A DNA stretch of 64,000 nt, from positions 327,933-391,932 of the forward strand of contig NZ_JAANOG010000002.1 in the NCBI RefSeq assembly GCF_019923745.1, read 5' to 3'. The first letter of the stretch is position 1. Every line of letters begins with the position of its first letter. Below, piece after piece: positions 36,955 through 44,991 of the stretch. The notes below the pieces were generated by a model. The model was not told the origin of the DNA. It saw nothing but the letters and a program-made list of their open reading frames with translations, and ran no database searches. A program made the position numbers and the translations under genes. This stretch comes from Aquirufa aurantiipilula. GTDB lineage: Bacteria; Bacteroidota; Bacteroidia; Cytophagales; Spirosomataceae.

Positions 36955-37671
36955 TTAGGGGAAAATTAAATAGTAAGGTTTTAATAATTCTTGAAAATCA
37001 AGGTGGTAGTTGCCCATTTCATCCCGAATATGAATTTGCTCCGTAGAAACCACCATTTTTTGTCGAGACCCCAGAAGCATTTGTCGAAGTACCTTAGCCC
37101 CTGGTTTGGGAATAATATCAGCTATCTGATTGGCAAATAAACCTCTTTTTTCTAAGGCTTGTAAGAAAATACCCATTTCATAAGGTGGATAAAGTACTGC
37201 AAATTGACCAGAATCTGTTAGATGTTGTTGAATGGCAAATGCTAAGTCTTCGGGAGATAAATAATCTGCATGTATGGCAGCTTGCTTGGAGCTATCAGAT
37301 GCAGCTAAATGTTTGGTAAAAAATGGAGGGTTACACAGAATAAGGTCATATGGATGGTTTGTAGTCCATGATTTAATATCCCCTAGAATTACCTTGATTT
37401 GTTTCTTGAAAGGGCCCTGTTCTGCATTTTGTTCAGCTAATTCAGTCACTTCAGGAATGATTTCTAGGGCTTCTATTTGTAAAATAGGTGATTTTTGACA
37501 TAGCATGTGTGCCAATAATCCACAGCCTGTACCTATATCCAAGCCATGTTGCGCGTTTCCTGGGGATATCCAAGCACCAAAAAGACAGGCTTCCGTACTG
37601 ATTTTAAGTCCTGGATTTCCGTGGGCTAGTTGAAATTGTTTGAATTGAAAAATGGACCTACTTTCTGCCAT
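36955..37671 (-). CDS. trmN6: tRNA1(Val) (adenine(37)-N6)-methyltransferase
   Basis: S-adenosylmethionine-dependent methyltransferase related to E. coli YfiC/TrmN6. It has the SAM-binding HGLDIGTGCGLLAHML near residue 50 and the adenine N6 motif ILCNPPFF. N-terminal FQFKQFQLAHGNPGLKISTEACLFGAW is typical of the family. The frame opens with a GTG at 37689, but the ATG at 37671 matches the family N-terminus better and reduces the overlap with rnhA to 14 bases. Confidence 0.92.
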   Translation of the reverse strand: MAESRSIFQFKQFQLAHGNPGLKISTEACLFGAWISPGNAQHGLDIGTGCGLLAHMLCQKSPILQIEALEIIPEVTELAEQNAEQGPFKKQIKVILGDIKSWTTNHPYDLILCNPPFFTKHLAASDSSKQAAIHADYLSPEDLAFAIQQHLTDSGQFAVLYPPYEMGIFLQALEKRGLFANQIADIIPKPGAKVLRQMLLGSRQKMVVSTEQIHIRDEMGNYHLDFQELLKPYYLIFP

Positions 37672-38284
37672 AATCCGCTGGATTTTCACCCCAATGTTCT
37701 GTTTCCCATTTCAATATTTTTGTTTGGTAGAAATTGCCTTTCAACCATGCAATGGCTTTATCTACTCTTTGGAACAACTCTTCCGTTTCCGCATTACGTT
37801 CCAAATTGGTTTTGATGGCCTTATTTCTAACCCAAGCAATGGCCGTTCTAGAATCAGAGTACAATGGAAAAGGGCAGTCGATTTTTTTCAAATATGCCAA
37901 ACCGTGTACAATGGCTAAAAATTCACCAAGATTGACAGTTCCAATGGGATAAGGCCCTTGTGCAAAAAGTACTTCTTTGGTTTCTGTGTTAACACCTTGG
38001 TATTCTAAAACGCCGGGATTACCCGAACATGCTGCATCAACCGAGATACTTGGGGTAATGATGGCTTGGGAATGAATGCTCTTTTTAACACTAGTCTTTT
38101 TAGCCGTATCAATACTGGCCCAATAGTTTTTTTTGAAGGCTTCTTCAGCTGCTGCCTTTGTGTCAAATGATTTGTATTGAGCTCCCGGAAAATTCTTAAT
38201 TAACTTTTCAGCCTTGCCCCAGGAATCAAAAATCCCTGTTTCATGTCCTGCCCAAATGACATAGTATTTTTGCTTTTTACTCAT
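37658..38284 (-). CDS. rnhA: Ribonuclease HI with N-terminal viroplasmin (RNA-DNA hybrid-binding) domain
   Basis: 208 residues. Residues 1-50 form the hybrid-binding/viroplasmin domain (KYYVIWAGHETGIFDSW, YKSFDTKAAAEEAF) known from eukaryotic RNase H1 and many bacteria. The catalytic domain follows, with Asp in SVDAACSGNPG, Glu in NLGEFLAIVHGLAYL and Asp in PLYSDSRTAIAWV, as in the RNase HI active site; the final catalytic Asp may be in ENPADYGRK at the C-terminus. It degrades RNA in RNA-DNA hybrids. The gene starts 2 bases after marC. Confidence 0.93.
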   Translation of the reverse strand: MSKKQKYYVIWAGHETGIFDSWGKAEKLIKNFPGAQYKSFDTKAAAEEAFKKNYWASIDTAKKTSVKKSIHSQAIITPSISVDAACSGNPGVLEYQGVNTETKEVLFAQGPYPIGTVNLGEFLAIVHGLAYLKKIDCPFPLYSDSRTAIAWVRNKAIKTNLERNAETEELFQRVDKAIAWLKGNFYQTKILKWETEHWGENPADYGRK

Positions 38285-38286
38285 GC

Positions 38287-38856
38287 TTAGAACAATCGGG
38301 TCTTGATGATTTTAATGGCAATGGCAATTAAGATGACCCCAAAAACCTTGCGTAAGATTTGGGTTCCTACGTTACCTAATTTCTTTTCTATCCAAACGCT
38401 GCTACGTAATACGAGGTAGATGAAGATTAAGTTTATCAAGATACTGATGATGATATTTTCTTCTTCAAACTGCGATTTTAAGGAAATCAAGGTGGTCATG
38501 GTGCCTGCCCCTGCAATAACAGGAAATGCTAGAGGAACAATGGAATGGGTACCCCCTTGTATTTCTTCTGCTTTGAAAATGTTTCTCCCTAAAGTCATTT
38601 CTAAACCAATCAAAAAGATGATCAATGCCCCAGCTACAGCAAAGGAGTTGGTATCAACTCCTAACAAATGCAAGATGAATTTACCTGCAAAAAAGAATCC
38701 AATCATGATGGCCCCAGACACTAAGGTAGCTTGCTCAGCATGAATGCTTCCATTCTTTTTTCGTAGATCAATAATGATGGGAATGGAGCCCAAGATATCG
38801 ATCACGGAGAACAGAATTAGGGAAGAAGAAATAATTTCTTTTAAGTTGAAGTGCAT
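38287..38856 (-). CDS. MarC-family integral membrane protein
   Basis: 189 residues with six predicted helices and the UPF0056/MarC pattern: an N-terminal FSVIDILGSIPIIIDL, a central LIIFLIGLEMTLG, and PLAFPVIAGAGTMTTLISL, a re-entrant-like segment duplicated in the fold. The family is conserved but its substrate is unknown; an early link with multiple antibiotic resistance was not upheld (established knowledge). It is one base from the preceding aminotransferase gene and is presumably expressed as part of the aroQ operon. Confidence 0.92.
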   Translation of the reverse strand: MHFNLKEIISSSLILFSVIDILGSIPIIIDLRKKNGSIHAEQATLVSGAIMIGFFFAGKFILHLLGVDTNSFAVAGALIIFLIGLEMTLGRNIFKAEEIQGGTHSIVPLAFPVIAGAGTMTTLISLKSQFEEENIIISILINLIFIYLVLRSSVWIEKKLGNVGTQILRKVFGVILIAIAIKIIKTRLF

Positions 38857-38857
38857 G

Positions 38858-39922
38858 TTAAGCTTGTATAAATTGTATGAGCGAGTGTATATCTTCTAGC
38901 GTATGGCTTGGGAAATTGGCAATACGAAAGGTATTATTTTTCCAAGTACCATATCCTTTTCCTAAATCAATTTGATGTTGTTCGGCTAATTGGAAAATAC
39001 GATTTACCTCAGATGATTCCCCTTGTAAAGCGAGTACAGTGGGTAGTCGGAGTGCCTGATTTTCTACCAAAAAATCAAATTCGAAAGAGCTTTGATGCTT
39101 CCAGAAATCTTCCCAAATGGCCATTTTTTGTAAGGTATGTTGGTGTATTTCTTGAATCGGAGGAAGCGATTGGCTTAAGCGATTTAGTAAGTAAATACCC
39201 AAAACATTGGGGGTATAATGTGTTTGGAACAATTTTCTATTTTGCTCCATTAAAAGAATGCTATTGTAATGATCTTTTCTGTTCAGCTTTTCAGCTCTTT
39301 CCAAGGCTTTGGGAGAACAGATTAATACGCCTAAGCCCGCTGGAATGCCCATGCATTTTTGACAGGACGCTAACCATACATCAGCTTCAGACCATGGAAG
39401 TTCAATACCTCCCATAGAGGATGTAGCATCTACAGCAATCAAGCAATCGGATGAAAACCCCAATTCCTTTCGATGAATTACTTGTCCTGTTCCATTGGAG
39501 GTCTCACTTTGTACTAAACAAAGCGTGTCCACTTCAGATTTAAGAACAGCTGAAATACTTGTAGCAAACTCCGATAAAGACTCATTTAAGCCAAATTCTA
39601 AGCTACTTGAATCCGGTATAATTTGCTCCACATAATGAGCCCATTTTTTACCAAAAGCTCCATTGTACAAATGTAGACTTTTCTTCTCCATCAAAGATTG
39701 TGCCACGATTTCCCAGGCTTCTGTAGCAGAAGATATGAAGTAAATGGTGTATTCGGATGGGATATCCCACTTTTGGTGCAGGTTTTCAAGGGTTTCTTTC
39801 AACAAGCTTTCAAAGCGGGCACTGCGGTGGTTGATGCTCACAATTCCCTGCTCATACGCTTCTTGGATGAAGCCCAAAGTTTGAGGATAGACTTTGGAAG
39901 GACCAGGGTAAAAAGACAGCAT
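38858..39922 (-). CDS. Class V aminotransferase (serC/alanine-glyoxylate-like)
   Basis: 354-residue PLP enzyme of fold type I, class V. The N-terminal LSFYPGPSKVYPQTLGFIQ and INHRSARFESLLKE match phosphoserine/alanine-glyoxylate aminotransferases. The aspartate and lysine of the cofactor site lie in LIAVDATSSMGGIELPW and WLASCQKCMGIPAGLGVLI. The length and the final FRIANFPSHTLEDI are typical. Many Cytophagales carry this in place of, or as well as, classical SerC; the substrate is not fixed by sequence. Operon position between aroQ and marC gives no strong clue. Confidence 0.85.
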   Translation of the reverse strand: MLSFYPGPSKVYPQTLGFIQEAYEQGIVSINHRSARFESLLKETLENLHQKWDIPSEYTIYFISSATEAWEIVAQSLMEKKSLHLYNGAFGKKWAHYVEQIIPDSSSLEFGLNESLSEFATSISAVLKSEVDTLCLVQSETSNGTGQVIHRKELGFSSDCLIAVDATSSMGGIELPWSEADVWLASCQKCMGIPAGLGVLICSPKALERAEKLNRKDHYNSILLMEQNRKLFQTHYTPNVLGIYLLNRLSQSLPPIQEIHQHTLQKMAIWEDFWKHQSSFEFDFLVENQALRLPTVLALQGESSEVNRIFQLAEQHQIDLGKGYGTWKNNTFRIANFPSHTLEDIHSLIQFIQA

Positions 39923-39923
39923 G

Positions 39924-40349
39924 TTAAATAAAGGAGTATAGGCCTAAATCATAACTTCTCAATCCAAAACCAATGATGCTTCCTTTGCATTTTGGACTTA
40001 AGTAAGAATGTGCACGGAAAGATTCTCTGGCATGAACGTTGGAAATATGCACCTCTATTACGGGGGTAGAAATAGCTGAAACCGCATCTGCCAAGGCAAT
40101 GGAAGTATGGGTGTATCCACCTGCATTCAATAAAATGCCATCATAAGAAAAACCTACTTCATGCAATTTGCTTATCATAGCACCCTCACTATTGGATTGA
40201 AAATATTCCAATTCCAATTCATTTCCGAATTTATCTTTCAGTACTTCTAGGTATTGTTCAAAGGTCTGATGACCATATATTTCTGGTTCTCTCGTTCCTA
40301 ATAGGTTCAAATTGGGACCATTAAGAATCAATATTTTTTGTCGTACCAT
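39924..40349 (-). CDS. aroQ: 3-dehydroquinate dehydratase, type II
   Basis: Converts 3-dehydroquinate to 3-dehydroshikimate in the shikimate pathway. The 141-residue protein has the type II signature ILNGPNLNLLGTREPEIYG at the N-terminus (the catalytic tyrosine lies in this region), EYFQSNSEGAMI, ILLNAGGYTHTSIALADA and the histidine-bearing VIEVHISNVHARESFR. First gene of the eight-gene minus-strand operon; divergent from xerD across about 100 bases. Confidence 0.96.
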   Translation of the reverse strand: MVRQKILILNGPNLNLLGTREPEIYGHQTFEQYLEVLKDKFGNELELEYFQSNSEGAMISKLHEVGFSYDGILLNAGGYTHTSIALADAVSAISTPVIEVHISNVHARESFRAHSYLSPKCKGSIIGFGLRSYDLGLYSFI

Positions 40350-40450
40350 ATCAATGGGTTTTGCTTACATCAACGGATTTTAAAACGTCCGTCAAGGTTT
40401 AAAATTACGTAATTCTTCTAAATTTACATGTTTGTTTCAATAAAAAGCCC

Positions 40451-41365
40451 ATGTGGGAAAAGGAAATCCGTTCGTTTGGAAACTATTTAAAGATTGAGCG
40501 AGGCTTGTCGGGCCATTCGCATGAGGCATACTTACGGGATGTTAGCAAATTAGCCACCTATTTAGCCAGTAGCTTGGGGGAAGATTTGCCGATTGATGAA
40601 GTGAGAGAAGTACATTTGCTGGCTTTTTTGAAAGATTTACATGGATTAGGCATCGAAGCAAGTACACAGGCGAGGTGCTTGTCGGGCATCCGTTCTTTCT
40701 TTCATTTTCTTCAATTTGAAGGGAGCATACAACAAGATCCCACCTTACATATCAAGAGTCCCCAGCAAGGAAGGAAACTTCCTGATACGCTCTCTTTTGA
40801 TGAAATCAACCAGATTTTGGAACAGAATGATATGTCGACTCCAGAGGGAGTGCGTAATCGAGCCATGTTAGAAATGTTGTATGGAGCAGGTATGCGGGTT
40901 TCGGAATTGACTAATTTAAAGTTGACGGATGTATATGAGGATATAGGTTTCTTAAAAGTGCGGGGAAAAGGAGATAAGGAAAGATTGGTGCCAGCGGGAA
41001 AAGATGCTTTCCGTTATTTGAGAATTTATTTGGAGTCGGTACGTTCACAAATTCCAGTCAAGAAAGAAGCCTTGAATGTTGTCTTTTTGAATAGGCGAGG
41101 AGGCTCTTTGAGTCGGGTGATGGTCTTTATTATTTGCAAGGATTTAGCTGCTAAAGCTGGGATTGAAAAATCCATTAGTCCTCATACATTCCGACATTCC
41201 TTTGCTACCCATTTAATAGAAGGAGGAGCGGATCTTCGTGCTGTGCAAGAAATGCTTGGTCATGAATCCATTCTGACTACAGAAATCTATACCCATTTAG
41301 ATCGAGCATATTTAAGCCAGATGGTGAGGGATTTTCATCCGCTGAATAAAGAGTGGAGAATGTAG
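40451..41365 (+). CDS. xerD: Tyrosine recombinase XerD/XerC
   Basis: 304-residue site-specific recombinase resolving chromosome dimers at dif with its XerC partner and FtsK (encoded at 48871). The N-terminal SAM-like core-binding domain is followed by the catalytic domain with Arg in EMLYGAGMRVSELTNL, Lys in VRGKGDKERLVP, HxxR in SPHTFRHSFATHL, the later His in MLGHESILTTEIY, and the nucleophilic Tyr in EIYTHLD near the C-terminus. Not associated with an integrative element. The stop TAG starts a heptamer array. Confidence 0.94.
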   Translation: MWEKEIRSFGNYLKIERGLSGHSHEAYLRDVSKLATYLASSLGEDLPIDEVREVHLLAFLKDLHGLGIEASTQARCLSGIRSFFHFLQFEGSIQQDPTLHIKSPQQGRKLPDTLSFDEINQILEQNDMSTPEGVRNRAMLEMLYGAGMRVSELTNLKLTDVYEDIGFLKVRGKGDKERLVPAGKDAFRYLRIYLESVRSQIPVKKEALNVVFLNRRGGSLSRVMVFIICKDLAAKAGIEKSISPHTFRHSFATHLIEGGADLRAVQEMLGHESILTTEIYTHLDRAYLSQMVRDFHPLNKEWRM

Positions 41366-41463
41366 AATGTAGAATGAAGAATGTAGAATAGTTATTAGTT
41401 TTTAGTTATCTGTTACTTAGGTTTCTTAATCCCTAATCCCTTATAACAAATAACTAATTTCTA
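41363..41463. repeat. Heptamer arrays filling the xerD/41461 convergent gap
   Basis: Period-7 DNA over the whole 101 bases from the xerD TAG to the TAG of the minus-strand gene. On the plus side units are TAGAATG, AAGAATG and then TAGTTAT-like; on the minus side they are TAGAAAT, TAGTTAT and TAGGGAT. The two stop codons are exactly 98 bases (14 x 7) apart. Confidence 0.8.
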
Positions 41464-41865
41464 CATTTCCTCCGGAAAAGGAATAAACACAAAATTTGTA
41501 AACTGGCCGTCGACCACGAATAGGCAGGCGAATTCTTCAATATCCTTATAATTTTGAACAAATAGCTCTTTGTTTTCTTCGGCGACTAAACCTCTTTGAA
41601 GAAATTCCTCCAAAGTAGAAGCATGGTAATTCCACTTGTTGCCATTCATTTCGTTCACACCGATCAATTTTTGACCAATTTCAATAGGTCTTTGTGAGGT
41701 CACAAAAACAGGAAAATCAGAAAAACCTCTCTTCTTAATTTGGTAGGAAGCCTCCTTCAAGAGTTCAGATACCAAGATGAAATCACTGGAAATTAACCCC
41801 AAGTACTTGCCATTCAAGTCAGGAGAGTTGGGTGCGTTGGACAGGGCTTGATAATCTTCAATCAT
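41461..41865 (-). CDS. Conserved hypothetical protein, 134 residues
   Basis: I do not recognise a family with certainty. The protein is soluble and mildly acidic with mixed alpha/beta character: GKYLGLISSDFILVSELLKEAS, then FPVFVTSQRPIEIG, and a C-terminal EFACLFVVDGQFTNFVFIPFPEEM. No signal peptide, metal-ligand cluster or catalytic motif. It starts 4 bases after ald and closes the SDR-tsaE-ald operon. Its stop lies in a heptamer array shared with xerD. Confidence 0.75.
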   Translation of the reverse strand: MIEDYQALSNAPNSPDLNGKYLGLISSDFILVSELLKEASYQIKKRGFSDFPVFVTSQRPIEIGQKLIGVNEMNGNKWNYHASTLEEFLQRGLVAEENKELFVQNYKDIEEFACLFVVDGQFTNFVFIPFPEEM

Positions 41866-41869
41866 AATG

Positions 41870-43087
41870 TTAACTCTTACTTAGTAATAATAATTGGATG
41901 TCTTTCACCGCTTTATGAAATAGTTTACCGATCATAGGATGCGTGATGTAACCTTTATAGGCATATACGCCCTTCATGAAGGATTTTCCTTGCCAGAGCA
42001 TTTCTTCTACACCTCCCGTTTTACCTGCTTTCAATAAAAATGAAGTAATCAAATTGCTGATGGCCAAACTTGTGGTTTGACTTACCTGAGAAGGAATATT
42101 GGGGACACAATAATGAATTACTCCATGTTTGGTGAAGGTAGGATTTCCCAAATTGGTGGTAAATGATGTTTCGAAACAGCCACCTTGGTCGATGCACACA
42201 TCCATGATCAAGGTTCCTTCTTTCAGCTTGCTCACCATTTCTTCCGTTACGATGCAGGGTGTAATGCCGTTATCTGAACGCAAGGCACCTACAATGACTT
42301 GTGCTTCTTGCAAAGCTTTGGGTAAGTTTTCCGAATCAATCACTTGGGTGATAAGCGGAAAGCCTAAACTTTGCTTCAATCGCTGTAATTTATAGATGTC
42401 TTTATCAAATACTTGAACTTGAATGCCAGCGTGCCAGGCTGCTCGAGCTGCTTGTTCCACCACTTGTCCTGATCCTAAAAGTACCATTTTGCATGGGGGT
42501 ACACCGGTTACATTGCCCAATAAAATACCTGGCTGATGTTCCTTACGTAATATTTCAGAAGCGATAGGTAAAACGAGTTGCCCCGCTATTTCTGCCATGA
42601 TTTTCACAAATGGGAAACCTCCGCCATTATCTTCGGCATATTCTAAACCTATAGCTAGGATTTTCTTTTGTATGATTTTATCGATGATTTCCACCGACAA
42701 ATGATGGTAAGAGGCGCAGGAAATCAGGCAGTTACCTAATTTCATTAACTCAATTTCCTTTTCGCTAGGGGGACTTATTTTAATGACCAATGGTGATTGC
42801 CATACTTGGGCAATGTCTTCCGTTATTGATGCTCCAGCTAGTAAATAATCGGCATCAGAAAAGCCAGAACGCTCCCCGGCGGATTTTTCCAAGACTACCT
42901 CATGGCCATTGGCTACCAATAATTGGACCGCATGTGGGCTAAGTGCGATGCGGTTTTCGAATTTGGCATGTTCTTTGGGTATACCAATCAAAATACTTCG
43001 TGCATTTTGTTTGGTCCAAGCCATTGCCTCCATGGGCATGATGCCTTGTTGTGCTAATAATTCTTGAAAAGGATTAGATTCCATCAT
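41870..43087 (-). CDS. ald: Alanine dehydrogenase
   Basis: NAD-dependent enzyme of the alanine dehydrogenase/PNT family, interconverting alanine and pyruvate plus ammonia. It has ILIGIPKEHAKFENRIALSPHAVQLL (Arg and Lys substrate contacts), the NAD domain with VLLGSGQVVEQAARAAWHAGIQVQVFD, and LIMDVCIDQGGCFETS. An N-terminal extension of about 30 residues before the core is common in Cytophagales. The open frame starts with a TTG at 43096; the ATG at 43087 overlaps the tsaE stop as ATGA and is preferred. Full length, about 405 residues. Confidence 0.93.
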   Translation of the reverse strand: MMESNPFQELLAQQGIMPMEAMAWTKQNARSILIGIPKEHAKFENRIALSPHAVQLLVANGHEVVLEKSAGERSGFSDADYLLAGASITEDIAQVWQSPLVIKISPPSEKEIELMKLGNCLISCASYHHLSVEIIDKIIQKKILAIGLEYAEDNGGGFPFVKIMAEIAGQLVLPIASEILRKEHQPGILLGNVTGVPPCKMVLLGSGQVVEQAARAAWHAGIQVQVFDKDIYKLQRLKQSLGFPLITQVIDSENLPKALQEAQVIVGALRSDNGITPCIVTEEMVSKLKEGTLIMDVCIDQGGCFETSFTTNLGNPTFTKHGVIHYCVPNIPSQVSQTTSLAISNLITSFLLKAGKTGGVEEMLWQGKSFMKGVYAYKGYITHPMIGKLFHKAVKDIQLLLLSKS

Positions 43088-43518
43088 GCGTGCCAAATTG
43101 CTGTAAGATGACGGTGCTTCTCATCTTTTGTACTGATATTTAATTCTATGTGTGGAAAATCCCACAATTCTTCGGCTTGCTCTGGCCATTCAATTAAACA
43201 AAGATGACCAGAATCTAGGTATTCTTCAATACCTATGTCTAAAGCTTCTCGAACATTTTTCAATCGGTAGAGGTCAAAGTGATAGATGATATCACCAGCT
43301 GCATTTTGGTATTCATTGACCAAAGAAAAAGTAGGACTTTGAACTGACTGTAAAACACTCAATTGTCTACAAAATTCCTTAATCAATGTGGTTTTTCCTG
43401 CTCCCATTTGTCCACGAAATAGATAAACGGAAGGGAATTGGGTGCTAATGGCTATCCATTCTTTTACCACGGCGGGTAAATCTTCTAAGCTATAAGTCGC
43501 GCTAAATACTTGTTTCAT
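43084..43518 (-). CDS. tsaE: tRNA threonylcarbamoyladenosine biosynthesis ATPase TsaE
   Basis: 144-residue P-loop ATPase needed with TsaB, TsaC/Sua5 and TsaD for t6A37 synthesis. Walker A is FRGQMGAGKTTLIKEF (35-50), followed by QSPTFSLVNEY, YHFDLYRLKNVREALDIGIEEYL and the CLIEWPE segment, all standard for the family. The ATG overlaps the SDR gene's stop (TAATG) and the stop overlaps the ald ATG (ATGA), so translation of the three is coupled. tsaB and tsaD are not in this window. Confidence 0.95.
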   Translation of the reverse strand: MKQVFSATYSLEDLPAVVKEWIAISTQFPSVYLFRGQMGAGKTTLIKEFCRQLSVLQSVQSPTFSLVNEYQNAAGDIIYHFDLYRLKNVREALDIGIEEYLDSGHLCLIEWPEQAEELWDFPHIELNISTKDEKHRHLTAIWHA

Positions 43519-44222
43519 TAGTCTAAGTCAATATCTCCTAATTGTGGACGAATCAATATTTCTTCTAACACGGTAGAAGGAGCCATTTGGTAAGCAGCCC
43601 AAATGGTGGAGGCAATATCTTCGGCGGGAATAAATCGACTTGCTGGTAAATTGACTCCATCCCAAGAAGGGGTTAAGGTGGCTCCCGGCAAGATTGCTGT
43701 CACTTTAATACCTTGGGTTTTCAATTCCTCTCGTAAAACTTTAGTAAAACCTAAGAGTGCAAATTTACTGATGCAATAAGAGCCTCCTTGAGTGTAGGCT
43801 GTGATGGAAGCAGTTGAACATATGGTGAAAATATGTCCTGATTGTTGGCTTTGAAAACTAGGTAATAAGGCCCTGGTTAAATGGTAGGCAGAATATAGAT
43901 TGGTTTCAATTTGTCGCTCTAACACATTCTCATCCTCATTTTGAATTTGCCCAGGAAGGAAAAATCCAGCATTATTGATCAATACATCTACCTTCGGACT
44001 GTGTTCCAACACAAATTGAGCAAAAGCCTGTGTTTGATCTTTTTGACTAACATCGGCTACAAAAGTGTGTAGTAAAGGACTGTTGATTTCCTCACTCAGA
44101 GCAGCTAAACTGGCTGCCTTACGGGAACAAGTAAAGGTCTTAAATCCTTCCGAGATGAATTTTTTCACCAAAGCTTTGCCAATTCCCTGACTACCTCCGC
44201 TGATTACTACCGTTTTGTTCAT
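43518..44222 (-). CDS. Short-chain dehydrogenase/reductase
   Basis: 234-residue classical SDR. It has the cofactor motif VVISGGSQGIGKAL (4-17), NNAGFF (NAG motif, near 87), catalytic Ser in ICSTASITAY and the YxxxK pair in SYCISKFALLGF, and PGATLTP after the active site. It prefers NADP(H) or NAD(H); the substrate is not evident. First gene of the tsaE-ald operon. Transcribed away from mlaE with a short 37-base gap to the preferred mlaE start. Confidence 0.92.
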   Translation of the reverse strand: MNKTVVISGGSQGIGKALVKKFISEGFKTFTCSRKAASLAALSEEINSPLLHTFVADVSQKDQTQAFAQFVLEHSPKVDVLINNAGFFLPGQIQNEDENVLERQIETNLYSAYHLTRALLPSFQSQQSGHIFTICSTASITAYTQGGSYCISKFALLGFTKVLREELKTQGIKVTAILPGATLTPSWDGVNLPASRFIPAEDIASTIWAAYQMAPSTVLEEILIRPQLGDIDLD

Positions 44223-44259
44223 TATATTTGAGTCTTATTGCGCTCAATTAATCCAACGC

Positions 44260-44991
44260 ATGTCAAAATTAGGCAAATATTTAATCTTCCTTGGTAAGCT
44301 TTTTACAAATCCTGAGAAATTTAGGGTCTATGTATCATTAGTGATTCAGGAATGCATGGATATTGGAATCAACTCTTTGTTGATTGTCACCATCGTAGCT
44401 TCTTTTTTAGGGGCGGTTACTTGCGTTCAAACTGCCGCCAATATGGATAATCCTTTTGTTCCGCAGTACATCATCAGTTTGATCGTGCGTGATTCTACCT
44501 TATTGGAATTAGGTCCAACTATCACTTGCGTGGTATTGAGTGGAAAAGTGGGCTCTAGTATAGCTGGTCAATTAGGTACCATGCGCATAACAGAACAAAT
44601 AGATGCCTTAGAAGTAATGGGTATTAACTCTCAGTCGTATTTGGTATTACCTAAAATTTTGGCCTCTGTTATTACTTTTCCTATGCTCGTTACACTTGCT
44701 TGTTTCTTGGGTATTTATGGTGGATATATTGCAGGATGGTTAACTGGTGCCATTTCTCCTCAAGAATACATTCATGGAATTCAGTTCCAATTCAAAGGAA
44801 ATTACATGTTTTTTGCCTTAGTAAAATCTGTGGTTTTTGCCTTTTTAATTGCTTCAATCGCTTCATTTCAGGGTTTTTATACCAAAGGAGGAGCTTATGA
44901 AGTAGGAAAGGCAAGTACGGCCGCGGTCACTAATTCATGTATTGCGGTATTAATCGCCGATTATTTATTGGCCCAATTATTAGTCGGCTAG
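44260..44991 (+). CDS. mlaE: MlaE-family ABC transporter permease
   Basis: Membrane permease of the Mla (phospholipid/lipid asymmetry) transporter family, about 243 residues from the ATG at 44260. The open frame extends to a TTG at 44215 that overlaps the divergent SDR gene, so I use the ATG. Family landmarks: ECMDIGINSLLIVTIVASFLGAVT, the EFxxxP-like LELGPTITCVVLSGKVGSSIAGQLGTM, and the conserved TEQIDALEVMGINS helix; five or six membrane segments follow. The ATPase (mlaF) and MCE-domain partners that usually follow are absent; the next gene is convergent, and the stops interlock in CTAG. Confidence 0.9.
   Translation: MSKLGKYLIFLGKLFTNPEKFRVYVSLVIQECMDIGINSLLIVTIVASFLGAVTCVQTAANMDNPFVPQYIISLIVRDSTLLELGPTITCVVLSGKVGSSIAGQLGTMRITEQIDALEVMGINSQSYLVLPKILASVITFPMLVTLACFLGIYGGYIAGWLTGAISPQEYIHGIQFQFKGNYMFFALVKSVVFAFLIASIASFQGFYTKGGAYEVGKASTAAVTNSCIAVLIADYLLAQLLVG

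Noticed and set aside
40451..41365. xerD-like recombinase as a sign of an integrative element
   Set aside because: It has the housekeeping XerD layout, and no attachment-site repeats or cargo genes are linked.
44215..44259. Longer TTG start for mlaE
   Set aside because: It overlaps the divergent SDR start, and the ATG at 44260 gives the usual family N-terminus.
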